This document shows positions 8,161 to 17,911 of a DNA stretch of 21,523 bases, piece by piece. The DNA is from Chara braunii (lineage: Eukaryota > Streptophyta > Charophyceae > Charales > Characeae): the NCBI GenBank assembly GCA_003427395.1, contig BFEA01000003.1, positions 2,018,943-2,040,465 on the forward strand, written 5' to 3'. The notes beneath the pieces were generated by a model, which was not told the DNA's origin, did not search any database, and was given only the letters and a program-made list of their open reading frames with translations. Position 1 is the first letter of the stretch, and the number at the start of each line of letters is the position of its first letter. The translations under genes and the position numbers were made by a program.

Positions 8161-9305
8161 CGTCATAGTTACTTATTTGAATAGACACCCGATTGTAGCT
8201 GCTGCCAGCCGCATGAACCACTCCCAAAGTAAGGAATTTGGCAGGTGGAACCCCACCCACGACTACTCATTAACCAGAGAGAGAGAGAACTCAACCCTCT
8301 TTTCTGTAACCACAAATTCCTGCTCATGCTATGGCGCCTTCCAGATTAAAAAAAGGGGAAACAATTCCTGCTCAACACCTCTGCTCCTTCCCTGTCCTTC
8401 TTCTTTTTTTTAAGCCCCTTTGCAAGGCCTCTATCCCGGTGGTGGTCCCCTCGACACCATAACACTCCCTTCTCCTGTCTTGGTGGCACACTCAGAGCAA
8501 ATCCCCTGAAAAACTTCGGCCTCCTGCATGACCTGAGGGCTCTCTTTCTGCCTGCACTTCTGTGGACACCTTGCTCTCGTGTTTCTGTTTTCATTAAAAT
8601 TTTAAAAATGCGGATTCAAATGACTCACACACCCTTCACCCGTCACACTATCGTGTTCGCATGCCTTTGCAATCAGACTCGTCTTCTTCCTTATTCCGCA
8701 TGCATGTAAACGGATGGCAATCCACACTGGTGCCAGGCGCCCACACAAAGCTCAGAGATATCAAAGCCGAGAACACAGTTCAGATTCAGGCTTGCTTCAA
8801 AATGGCTATGGCGCTTGAGCACCCTCACGTCACCCTTCCGACTCTGTATTCACAGCAACTGTTCACACACACAACACTCTGGATCTCCCTGGATGTTCCA
8901 CGCACACTCACTTTGCACCGCACACTCACACACACACTCACTACAGACTAACTCAGAGTCTAAGCTATGGCAGCTATGGCTGCCTTCTACCTCCTAGCTA
9001 CTAACAGCGATGGCCGCTCTGTCTCCCTCGCAGCCCACTTCGACTTCGGGCATCTGCAGACCACCTCACACAAGACGCTCCGGCAGCGCTGCCGCATGGC
9101 TCACGCAGAATGAATGAATGGCTATAATTCTGTTGGTCGCTGGTCTGCTCTTTTCCGCCGGGCCCAGGGTGCACACAGTCCCACATGGTACTTGCTGACT
9201 TGACAATGTGAGATTGGGACTGGGTACTGCTGACTAAGCAAAGTTGGACTACCCACTTGCCCACTTGCCTCTGGTGTAACTTGAGCAACGCTCGAAAGGC
9301 CACTT
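8161..9305. other. Unassigned non-coding sequence
   Basis: Moderate-complexity DNA without a recognisable gene. Short CA-rich patches occur at 8866-8940. I examined both strands for domain-like frames and found only short, composition-driven ones. Confidence 0.45.
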
Positions 9306-9358
9306 CTGGATCTTCCGGACCTTCCGGACCTTCCAGACCTACCGGAACCTTCTGGAAG
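9306..9358. repeat. Short tandem repeat of TTCCGGACC
   Basis: Four to five degenerate 9-10 bp units (CTTCCGGACC, CTTCCGGACC, TTCCAGACCT, ACCGGAACCT, TCTGGAAGTC). The motif is itself partly palindromic. Confidence 0.8.
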
Positions 9359-9596
9359 TCTGTAGACTTGGCCTTTCGAAACTGTAGCAGCTACGACTTT
9401 GACCTTTCAGACCTGGAAGAGCTCAGCACGGAGTAAGACTGTGTCGAAAAGTTTTAGAAGGGTTTGTTAGGGATCCTGAGGGTTATGAGCATTTGTAGGA
9501 CCTCTGTGGCAGCCAATGCATGAGTAGTTCTTTAATAGGTCATTAGATATTCATGATCAAACTGTTTTCAGCCGAAGTCGGGTAATGGCCCCGGTA

Positions 9597-9695
9597 TCTC
9601 AAATGATCTCAAATGTTCTCAAATGATCTGTACGATTCGATATGGGACGCTCCCATCATCAAATGATCTGTACGATTCGATATGGGACGCTCCCA
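9597..9695. repeat. 40 bp direct duplication with 10 bp subrepeats
   Basis: Two identical 35 bp copies (9621-9655, 9661-9695) begin AAATGATCTGTACGATTCGA and end ACGCTCCCA. They are preceded by decamer repeats of CTCAAATGAT. The second copy runs directly into the R1 core. Confidence 0.9.
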
Positions 9696-9732
9696 GCACG
9701 TGCTGCTCCCCACGAATAGATTTTTTTTTTTT
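9685..9732 (+). repeat. R1 repeat copy followed by poly(T)12
   Basis: GGACGCTCCCAGCACGTGCT then GCTCCCCACGAATAGAT is the reverse complement of the R1 core. Here the adjacent homopolymer is T on the same strand, so tail polarity differs from the 8102 copy. Confidence 0.6.
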
Positions 9733-10056
9733 CTTCCAAAAGGGCGATGGCCTTGAGGTATTATCATCGGACTAACCAGCCCAGGCAAATTCAATATTGT
9801 GTCTAATCTGACATAGGTGGCCTTTTCAGCCCAGGGTGGCCTTGATTGCCTTCAGGGAACCCTCAACGGGGGACATCGCCCAGGGGACAGCCGGTGGCAG
9901 AGGGACCGAGCATCATCTGAGTGGCCAGTCGCTGTGCCTCCCCGATTACCCCTTCCCCTATGAACATCAGCAGAGACTGCTTTTTAATGCCAATTGGGGG
10001 GACCAACGTGCTATCTCTAGGTGGCGGGCGCCAAGCATGCCCAGGAAGGTACATGA
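9733..10056. other. Unassigned non-coding sequence
   Basis: No gene recognised. It begins with GGGCGATGGCC shared with the 4985-5052 locus. Confidence 0.4.
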
Positions 10057-10127
10057 GGCCAATGGGGATTGAACCCAAGACCTCCTGAATGCCACTTGCG
10101 TGCCTTACCAACTGAGCTAGGCCGCTG
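10057..10127 (-). repeat. tRNA-derived sequence with A and B boxes (SINE head or tRNA pseudogene)
   Basis: On the minus strand, TAGCTCAGTTGG (10108-10119) is an excellent A box/D arm and GGGTTCAATCC (10066-10076) an excellent B box/T arm. The GGCC strings at the two ends could form a short acceptor stem. A possible anticodon loop TTCAGGA would give anticodon CAG, Leu-like. The D and anticodon stems pair poorly, so a functional tRNA is unlikely. The 3' half is nearly identical to the fragment at 7233-7287, showing a repeated family. It abuts an R1 fragment and poly(A)25, although that tail lies on the opposite strand. Confidence 0.6.
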
Positions 10128-10182
10128 GATTCCCACTAATAGATTGGAGCACTTGTTAAAAAAAAAAAAAAAAAAAAAAAAA
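10127..10182 (+). repeat. R1 fragment with poly(A)25 tail
   Basis: GATTCCCACTAATAGATTGG then AGC matches the distal end of R1 and is followed after 7 bp by A25 (10158-10182). Confidence 0.65.
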
Positions 10183-10510
10183 CTTTCAGAATTGCTACAG
10201 CTATGACCCCTACACAGCTGCGAACCCTACTCAGCAGACCTACGGATAGAAACCCGACAACTACATAGACCTACGACAGACACCTGTCACCTACCAAGAC
10301 ACAGGTCGCGGGTTCGAACACACAGGGTCGCCTTGATACTGTACACGGGTGAGAACAGGGCTAGGGATAGAGCCCTGGGATCTACATCTGCTACTGCGAA
10401 GGTGAAAACCGTTTCACCTTGCCAAGAAAAGGTGCCCCCCTGCGCGGATGGCATAGATGTGGCTGGCCCACTTGTTTTTTGACAAGTGCTTCCACTTGTC
10501 TTTTGAAAAG
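10183..10510. other. Unassigned non-coding sequence
   Basis: No gene. AGGTCGCGGGTTCGAACACA at about 10303-10322 is T-arm-like, but I find no matching D arm. Confidence 0.4.
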
Positions 10511-11016
10511 TAACAGCAATTTTGTCAAAATGGACATTTTTCATTTTTTGAACAAAATTTAAACCGGCTAAGTCGGCCCGACTAAGGTCAATTTTTTTTG
10601 CTCCTGAGGGTCCGACGTTCTTTAAAATGCCATGACCCCTGGACTCCACCCAAGTCCAGGTACATCCAGGGGGTTCGACATTCTTAAACCACCAGTTCTT
10701 CCTAAAGTCGTGCCCCTATGCAAGCCACGATTTTAGGAAACGTATGCGCCACTACAGGAGCGCCCAAATTCATTGGACTAGAAACATTTCTACTCCATTT
10801 TTTTTTCTGCAGTCGATAGCTGGGCCAAGTACTGGTGGTTTACAATGCCGTACCCCCTGGACTCCACCGAAGTCCAGGTACATCGAGGGGGGTTGGCATT
10901 TTAAGAATGCCAAATCCTCAAGAGCTAAAAAAATTGACCTAAATTGGGCCAATTTAGCTGGTTTCAATTTCGTTCAAAAAATGAAAAAAATGTCCATTTT
11001 GACGAAATTGCGGTTA
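10511..11016. mobile_element. ~500 bp foldback element with nested inverted repeats
   Basis: The left arm (about 10511-10640) and right arm (about 10890-11016) are reverse complements over roughly 130 bp with scattered mismatches. The left end reads TAACAGCAATTTTGTCAAAA, and the right end read inward is TAACCGCAATTTCGTCAAAA. Deeper pairs include GGACATTTTT, TTTTTTGAAC, GGTCAATTTTTTT and TTAAAATGCC. Inside, a local palindrome CTGGACTCCACC...AAGTCCAGG occurs once per side (10638-10660 and 10858-10880). AAACCACCAGT (10686-10696) pairs with ACTGGTGGTTT (10831-10841). The structure is non-coding and typical of foldback or large MITE elements. Its terminal GAAATTGCGGTTA also occurs in the element at 18939-19122. 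Confidence 0.85.
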
Positions 11017-11395
11017 AGTGGTTTGATCATGCACCATGCTGTTTCGCGGTCTGCAGCATCGCCCTCGTTCGTTCTGGGAGCAGAAAACAGACCAGGATTT
11101 GTGTTTGATGTCGTGCTCCCAAGAGGTGGCCAGGTTCAGGCTGAGGCTGGAGCCAGGTCTGTCTTTGAGGGCAAATATAGACCAGGTTCAAGATGATTTG
11201 TGTGCTGAGCTTCAGGCATTCCTGTCTGAATGGCTTTTCACGTCCTGCGATGCGCTGACCTCCCGTGAGATGTCCTGAGCAGGCCACTGCCAGTACCTAG
11301 GAGAGCACATTTCTTTGGCTGGGATTTTCCCTTACCCGATTGCCGAAAGGGTACTGTACCGGTTCTTTTTCTTTCTTTCTTTTTTTTCAAAATCT
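11017..11395. other. Unassigned non-coding sequence
   Basis: Contains short internal repeats around AGACCAGG at about 11089 and 11180. Overlapping open frames of up to ~150 codons on the two strands show no recognisable domain. Confidence 0.45.
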
Positions 11396-11471
11396 GTACC
11401 GGTTCTCCTTACGCTCCGCACCAAAAACTGGTCCGGCAGCGGGTCTCCTTAGGCTTGGCACCAAAGAAACT
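11396..11471. repeat. Direct repeat, period ~40 bp
   Basis: CTCCTTACGCTCCGCACCAA then AAACTGG (about 11404-11430) is repeated with substitutions as CTCCTTAGGCTTGGCACCAA then AGAAACTGG (about 11443-11471). Both sit among T-rich patches (11370-11388, 11477-11499). Confidence 0.8.
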
Positions 11472-11499
11472 GGGCTTTTTTTTTTCTTTTTTTTTTTCA

Positions 11500-13003
11500 G
11501 TCTTGTATCGGGTCTTTGTGAGTCAAGTTTGGAGACATGGTTCAAGCCCAGACCTATGACTCAATCTCTTGTGCAAAGAGGCCGAGGATTCCATACTACA
11601 CATGCTATAGAAGGTTCAAAAAAGTAATGATAAACTCGCGAGGATTCCAAAATTTGTGTCGCACCCCTCAATGTTGAATTTATTTGCACATAGCGCCCCT
11701 CTGACGGCCGACTTACCCTGTTGTGCCCCTGGGGCCGAAAAAACTTTCAGCAGACCCCTATCAAGAGGGGACACAACTTTTCGGGACGCCCTTTGTGGAC
11801 TGCCGGTCCCATTATACCGGACCCTCTGCGGTATGGCGCCATGAGGGGTGCACATCTTTCTCTCATGACCTCGTCTTCTCCTCCTGCTCATAGTCTTCCA
11901 CCTCCTCATTGCACTATCCTCCTGTTTGTCGTCCTCCCCCCACTCCTACTTCCCCTCCTCCTCCCGCTTGTCATCCCGCTGTGACGAACTATTTTCTGTA
12001 ATCACACGACTTTCTGCGCGAAGCGGCTTCGGGGGTTGGGGACTGGTTGGTCGGGTGGAGTGCAGGGGTATGGATCAGCTGGGCAAGTTGCATGGATACC
12101 CTCGCTTCTTTCTTCTTGGCTTTCGGGACCGGGGCCGGGAAAGTCCTGCGCAGACGATTGAGTAACCGCGCCTTAGCGAGCGCAATAAATAACGGTTGTC
12201 ATAGCTTCTGTCTTGTTCTGTTGTGAGAAAGGGGAATTTTGGCACAGTCAGCGCGCGGGAATGTCGTTTTTCAAATTTACAACTGATGTCGAGCCCCTAC
12301 AGGCTCTCAGAATTGTTTCTCTGTCTTTTCGGAATTTCTTTTTGCAAATAGGAATTAGACTAGGAATTTAGGTACTCTGACTGTATCGCGGTCGCCGCGC
12401 TTCTTGGTTGCGCACCTCTCACCTCGGTGGGTACTGGGCTCTGACTGTATCGCGCCCTTAATCCTGCGTGTAACTGTATTTTTTGGCGGGCGCGATTGTA
12501 ACTGTACTCCTTCTTCTTGAGTCTCTCGTGCTTCCGGGCCCGCCTTCTCCCTCTCTGTCATGCATACCTCGTCCTCCATTCTAATTGGCCTGAGCGACTA
12601 CATGATCGGATCGATGCGTGGAGTGTGGCTGCATCCCCCTAGTCGCGGCCTGGCCATGCAGACGTAGGCATTTCCTTCTCTTCCCCTTCCTCTCACTTAG
12701 GCATAATCCTGTGTTTCTCGCGCAAGCATGCATGTTATATTTTTTGCAAGCGTGATTAGTTGTTTCTCTATGAACTTGGAAGTTTTCGCGGTCAGCGAGG
12801 ATCGACTAACGATTAAGTTGGAAGGCGAGTAGAAGTTAGTCGGGTCATCCGACGAGCTGGTGTTGAGTAAGCGGGGTTGACTTGCGGGCCACGACGGACG
12901 GTGGCGCGCGGGCGAACTTGGCTTGCGTGCTTGGACTACTAAGCGGGGTGATGACTCGGTGTTGGTGCGAGGCGACGGACTGCCCACATTGAAGGTGATG
13001 TGG

Positions 13004-13004
<1 letters not shown>
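11500..13004. other. Unassigned non-coding sequence with a polypyrimidine patch
   Basis: About 11875-11985 is CT-rich. CTCTGACTGTATCGCG is repeated at 12375-12390 and 12439-12454. GCGCAATAAATAACGG (about 12179-12194) and TTTTGGCACAGTCAGCGCG (about 12237-12255) weakly resemble an LTR polyadenylation signal and a primer-binding site, but no gag/pol frame or second LTR is seen. No gene recognised. Confidence 0.45.

Positions 13005-13092
<88 letters not shown>
13005..13092. repeat. Long (GA)n microsatellite
   Basis: About 44 uninterrupted GA units, the longest perfect dinucleotide run in the window apart from the terminal CA tract. Confidence 0.97.
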
Positions 13093-13093
<1 letters not shown>

Positions 13094-13096
13094 AGA

Positions 13097-13597
13097 CAAC
13101 GAAAAATTTCCCATAATTAAATAACCATTCTATAGTAAAATTACAATCTAAATTTCAAATTTTCATTCCATCTTAAAAAATGTCATTCAAAAATTTTCAT
13201 CTTATTTGCAAACTTTCATTCCAAGAATAGGGTATCCCTTCTTATTTGGACTGCATGCAAGAGATGGAATGAAAGTCTGGATGAGTTCATGAAATGTTTT
13301 AATTGGACTATCATTCTAAGTAAGGATTTTCAGTCATAAATAGGTTAATCCAATATAAATTAGAAGATATTTGTCGAAGTAGAATGAAAATTTAATTAAA
13401 ACATTTCATAAACTCGTCCAGATTTTCATTCCATCTTAAACAAATAGATGTAGTTGGAAGGGAAAGCTCATTTTTAGACGGGAACTTATCAAATAAAGCT
13501 GGAAATTTTAGAATTGGACGAACATTGAAATGATAATTTATAAATATGAAGGATTTTTTTTATGGAATGTTTTTTCAACTTCCATTTCTCGTGGATG
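13097..13597. mobile_element. AT-rich ~500 bp element, copy 1 (right end lost)
   Basis: This copy is collinear with 14150-14669 over about 500 bp, with shared strings such as ATTCTATAGTAAAATTACAA, CATTCCATCTTAAAAAATGT and ATGGAATGTTTTTTCAACTT. An internal inverted repeat pairs about 13264-13306 (GATGGAATGAAAGTCTGGAT) with 13393-13437 (GATGGAATGAAAATCTGGAC read inward). The left end CAACGAAAAATT lacks one A compared with copy 2. The similarity stops at CTCGTGG, before the right terminal repeat. Its composition is much more AT-rich than the neighbourhood and it has no long open frame. Confidence 0.85.
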
Positions 13598-14149
13598 TGT
13601 GAGACGATGCCTTTCTCTAACCCTCTGTGTAAATTTTGACTTCGACCTTGGCCGATCTTGTTGAGGTCATTTCAGATTTTCTTGTGAATCGTCTCGGATC
13701 TTCTGATTGTGGTATGTTGTGGAATGAACTTTCGCGCTTCTCTCACCCCTCCGCAAGTAATCTTTGGATGCTAACTTAATTCAAATTTCGTCACTTTCTA
13801 GTATCCATTTTGCGCTTGGGTTGAAAATGTCCATCATGCATGTTGCTGATTTGTCAGTTTTCGGATCTTGTGTGTGGGATGGTGTTTTTTTCTCCCTCGT
13901 CTACGTAATTTTTGCAAGTGGTGTCAGCCCTCTTTTGCCCATAACTATCTCGGGTTTGTGTTCTCTCAATGATTGGCTTGATTTCCCCCCCCAATTTCTG
14001 TTTTTATTACAGAGTTGGCAAAATCAGATACGACGAATGTCTGTGAGCTTGGATTGATGCATGTGCCTTTGCCGATTCCTTGTTTCTATTTTTCTGAAAA
14101 TTCGCACGGCCATCGAACCTCGATCAATGCATGAATACCGAGTCTTGGA
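13598..14149. other. Spacer between the two AT-rich elements
   Basis: Mixed-composition sequence with a 97-codon open frame at 13764-14057 that has no recognisable domain. The 5' part (CTCTGTGTAAATTTTGACTT, about 13621) faintly resembles sequence downstream of copy 2 (about 14715), so the duplication may extend past the element. Confidence 0.4.
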
Positions 14150-14669
14150 CAACAGAAAAATTTCTTAGTTTGAAATAATTATTCTATAGTAAAATTACAA
14201 TCTAAATTTTAAATTTTTATTCCATCTTAAAAAATGTCATTCCAATTTTAAAATTTTCATCTGACGTGCAAACTTTCATTCCAATAATAGGGTATTCCTT
14301 CTTATTTGGACCACATGCTAGAGATGGAATGAAAGTCTGGATGAGTTCATGAAATGTTTTAATTGGACTGTCATTCTAAGTAAGGATTTTCAGTCATAAA
14401 TATGTTAATACAATCTAAATTAGAATATATTTCATGTAATAGAATGAAAATTTAATTAAAATATTTCATAAACTCGTCCAGACTTTCATTCCATCTTGAA
14501 CAAATAGATGTAGTTGGAAGGGAAAACTATTTTTTAGACGGTAACTTATCAAATAAAACTGCGAATTTTAGAATTGGACGAACATTGAAATGATAATTTA
14601 TAAATATGAAGCTTTTTTTTTTATGGAATGTTTTTTCAACTTTCATTTCTCGTGGGAATTTTTCTGTTG
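14150..14669. mobile_element. AT-rich ~520 bp element, copy 2, with 13 bp terminal inverted repeats
   Basis: Perfect 13 bp terminal inverted repeats, CAACAGAAAAATT at 14150-14162 and AATTTTTCTGTTG at 14657-14669, bound the copy. The interior carries the same inverted-repeat pair as copy 1 (about 14323-14365 and 14452-14497). No clear target-site duplication can be read. The two copies differ by scattered substitutions and small indels. It is non-coding and fits a non-autonomous DNA transposon whose superfamily I cannot assign. Confidence 0.82.
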
Positions 14670-14850
14670 GGGGAACGCGTCTCTTGATAGCAATAGGACT
14701 GATCGACTGACCATTGTCTGTGTAATTTTTGTTGGTCGTGTACATACGAAACGACGGATACTTGGGTCTATTGAAGGGGGATACGAGAGACGTGTATATC
14801 AGATGATTGAACGTAATAAACAAGCGGTGCCCTCCCCTGAGAACACCTAA

Positions 14851-14978
14851 CAAACCTCACTTCCTTGGAAAGCCCACAAGTCTTGCGCACGTGCGTGTAA
14901 GCCCGACCCCGAGGGCTGTTGCTTACACACGTGTCTGCAAAACCTACCCGCGACCCGCTTCCCAAATGACTGAGGTTG
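14851..14978. mobile_element. ~128 bp imperfect foldback element
   Basis: The outer arms CAAACCTCACTTCCTTGG (14851-) and, read inward from the right, CAACCTCAGTCATTTGGG pair imperfectly. The inner arms TTGCGCACGTGCGTGTAAGC (14883-14902) and GCTTACACACGTGTCTGCAA (14921-14940) pair at 17 of 20 positions. An open frame that crosses it (14807-15292) is probably fortuitous. Confidence 0.65.
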
Positions 14979-15827
14979 CGATGTTCCACAATGTAAATAT
15001 TGAGACTCCGTTCCACATTACCGATTGTGAGTGTTTTAGAGATGGAGAATTCCGAGAATACTGGGAGCGCGCTCACTTTTATGCACGCCCAAGGCTAAAC
15101 ACCTGGAATTCCCCTATCGAACCGGGCGCGAGCGCGTTTGTCAGTGGGACATCGGGCGGGCCTTATACAACATTCCCTATCCTTTTCGTCGTTCCGACCC
15201 GCCCACGTGTCAGATTATCACGGAACCCAGCATCTTCATCATCGAAACAGAATACCCTCCCTATTACCTCACGTTGCCTTTCCACAACCTAACGATCGCC
15301 CCTTGGAGTGCGATCGCTCCTTACTGGAGTGACCAACCTTACTCTGAGTGTCAGCAAGGCCACGCCTACCGAGCCACGGGGTTCACCCATCGAAACCTCT
15401 CCGAAACTGAGCGACGAGCACACAATCTTCGACTGAGGCCTGCAGCGTCGGATTCCGAAACTTGCGACGATCATCGGTAACAATACACTCAGATAGCGCG
15501 ACGGCCACAGCGTCCCGCCGGTACACCAAATACGGGACCGACCCTGACGACGGAACCCGCAGGGATGGTGATCCATCCTCTGAAGTTTAAAAGCCCGATG
15601 CGACCTGCGCTTACCATCTTGCACAACTGCCTCTAAAACTTGCCATAGGAGATTTCAGTTCCGACCTGGGACTCCACCCCCACATTCCTAAAATCCTTGG
15701 CACACCCCATTTTCGCACTTTCGGGCCCCCATCTCACTCCGATTAGGAAGTCGCGTTGGGCGTGAGGTCGGGCGTCACACCGCCCCTCCTTCTCCCGCTC
15801 CTCCTCCTTGTGCTCCTTCCTTTGACT
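14979..15827. other. Unassigned sequence with an uninterpreted 161-codon frame
   Basis: The frame 14807-15292 (+) extends into this region, but its product has no motif I recognise. Short inverted repeats continue here, such as GGGACATCGGGCGGGCC with CGACCCGCCCACGTGTC (about 15148 and 15196). A repeated GATCGC...TGGAGTG motif lies at about 15294-15338. I would not annotate a gene. Confidence 0.4.
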
Positions 15828-16503
15828 GGACTTTGCTCCACTACTAACCGAATGTGCAAAATGAGAATGAATCTTCGCCTAAAAGATGGGAAGATACGTT
15901 GTCACTCCTACTCTTCATCCTGCCTCTCCTCGCTCCTACCATTCACCGGGCTTCGCTCGACTACTCACCAAATGTGCAGAATGAGCATGAATCTTCCACT
16001 AGAACATTGGAAGATACATTGCCATATTTCCTCCTTCTCCCTTTCCTCCTCGTCCTCCCGCTCTTTTCCACCTCTTCATCGCGCTCCTCCTTCTGCCACT
16101 CGGACAACGATCCGGGTCCGTGCAAAATGAGCATGAATCTTCTACTAGAACATGGGAAGATACACGACCATATTTCCTCCTGCTACTCTTCTTCCTCCTC
16201 CTCCTGCTCGTCTTTCACCCTCCTCATCACGGCAATCCTTCTACCACTTGGATGACGAAAATGTGCAAAATGAGCATGATAAATCTCCCGCGACAACAAA
16301 AATGTCCAAAATGACCATGAATCTTCCGCTAGAACATGGGGAGATACACAACCATATTTCCTCATCCCGTTCCTCCTTCTCCTCCAGCTACTCTTCCCCC
16401 TCCTCATCATGCTCCTCCTCCTGCCACTCTGATGACTATCCGAGTGTGCAAAATGAGCATGAATCGTCCGCTAGAACATGGGAAGATACATGGTCATATT
16501 TCC
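15828..16503 (+). repeat. Array S2: five units sharing the S1/foldback core, spaced by CTC-rich DNA
   Basis: Units at about 15828-15905, 15948-16031, 16119-16177, 16261-16361 and 16443-16503 carry AATGTGCAAAATGAGCATGA, then ATCTTCCGCTAGAACATGGG and AGATACAC. Units 1 and 2 also keep the upstream GGGCTTCGCTCGACTACTCA-type sequence that forms the terminal repeat of the foldback at 6171-6292. Between units lie 40-90 bp of CTC/CTT-rich DNA. The arrangement of core plus pyrimidine microsatellite mirrors satellite S1. Frames through the array give repeated peptide segments but no protein family. Confidence 0.85.
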
Positions 16504-17001
16504 TATTTCCTCCTCCCGCTCGTCTTCCTCCTCATCATGCTCCTTCTCCTGCTACTCCGACGATAATGATAATCCGGGTGGCAGGAGGAGTGCGATGAGG
16601 AGGGGGAAGATGAGCGGGAGGACGAGGTGGCGTTGAAATGTCTACGGGGAAAAATGCAACCCTGACGGCCTGCGAACCGGGCGAAGGGTAATTTGCGAGG
16701 ATTTTTTTATTGTCAGAAGGGTATTCCTCTCTACCCATATCTTTTAGGGACATTTGGCCATATATCTCAACTTTGAGGGTTACAAGGGCACTTTTTGCCG
16801 GATTCGAATTTCGTTTCTACCAATTTCCCCCTTTACCCCTTCCCCCCAAAAAAATTAACCCATCGAGCAACAAGCATACGATGACACGACAATCAACACC
16901 ATCAACGCGCGATACTCACTCCACACCTGAACTGTATTTCCAATGTATCTGGTCCGCAATTAGTTCCTTATTGACAACTTCGTCCTCGAGTAGTGCCTGT
17001 A
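16504..17001. other. Unassigned non-coding sequence
   Basis: A purine-rich patch (about 16575-16632) is roughly complementary to the CTC-rich spacers of S2. Otherwise no gene or repeat is recognised. Confidence 0.4.
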
Positions 17002-17101
17002 GATACCCCAATAGAGCGTACGGTCATTATTGTTGTATCGAGACTCCGGGTCCGCCCAAATAAAGCTATAATAACCATATGTTGTATTACGACGAAGACG
17101 G
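17002..17101. mobile_element. Degenerate TA-type MITE, ~100 bp
   Basis: AATAGAGCGTACGGTCATTA then TTGTTGT (about 17010-17036) matches the 19436-19507 element at most positions. The right end read inward is CCGTCTTCGTCG, like the family ends, and TA dinucleotides flank both proposed ends (17000-17001, 17102-17103). The arms are only partly complementary, so this is an old or rearranged copy. Confidence 0.5.
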
Positions 17102-17227
17102 TAGCAACAGACAACGGGGGGTATAAAATAGGTGCAGGCCACCACTGGTGTGTAAGTTTGTGTTGAATGAATCTAGCCAATTGTGACCAGATGCATGAAC
17201 ATCGCCAGGTTGACGGACTCCATTCTC

Positions 17228-17911
17228 AGTACCTTGCCCCGCCCCGCCTTTTTTCTACCTCTGGTCTTGTGCCTGTCCCCCTCTCCCCGTTTCTCATCCG
17301 AGTCAATCTCAACCTCCCCCGCCTCCCCGTTAGTCTTTTTTCATCTCTCGCTCTCCCAATTTTCTCCCTTTGCCTTCCCCCCAGACGCTCGTCCTTCTTT
17401 CCCAACAAGAGACCAAAGGTCCCATCAATAACCGAGATTGCTTTTGACCTTTTCACAAAAAAAATAAATAAATAAATAAATGATATCGGTAGGAAGACGG
17501 GGGACTTAGGGAGTCCACCAAATGATTATTCCATCGATGGTCGTCTTTTCAGTGTACCCCTCTGTGCTCCCCATTCTTCCTCCCTTCTCCCCCTCCCAAC
17601 TTCCCACTCTTACGCTCTTCTCCCCTTCTCGCCTTCTTCCCTTCTCCCTCACCCCGTTCATTTCACCCTCGCGCTCGCCTGCCTTCTGCCCCCTCCTCAT
17701 TGTCCATACATTTACTTTCCCTCGTCCCTCCTCCTCCCTTCTCCTCCCTGTTCGTATGTTTGTCCTCCCCTCGTCCTGCCGTCCTCCCCTCCTCCCCTCC
17801 TCCCCTCCNAGTCCTGGCATACACAGAGAGAGAGAGAGTTCTTCTTCTTCCTCCTCTCAGTCCATCTCTTCCTCACCCTCTCGCCACCTGACTTCTCAGT
17901 AACAACAGACT
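17228..17911. repeat. Polypyrimidine-rich region with one unresolved base
   Basis: The + strand is CT-rich, especially 17228-17400 and 17545-17808, with a (TAAA)-type patch at 17459-17480 and a short GA run at 17826-17838. Base 17809 is N inside a CCTCCCCT run, a sign of poor read support. No gene is visible; the long frames are Pro/Ser/Leu-rich on one strand and Arg/Glu/Gly-rich on the other. Confidence 0.8.

Noticed and set aside
10057-10127. Functional tRNA-Leu gene
   Set aside because: A and B boxes are good, but the D and anticodon stems pair poorly, and the same sequence recurs as a truncated repeat at 7233-7287.
10744-11196. 150-codon open frame
   Set aside because: It spans the foldback's right half, so its sequence is explained by the inverted repeat.
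14807-15292. 161-codon open frame as a possible gene
   Set aside because: It crosses a foldback element, has no recognisable motif, and comparable frames exist on the other strand. Nothing supports transcription or splicing.
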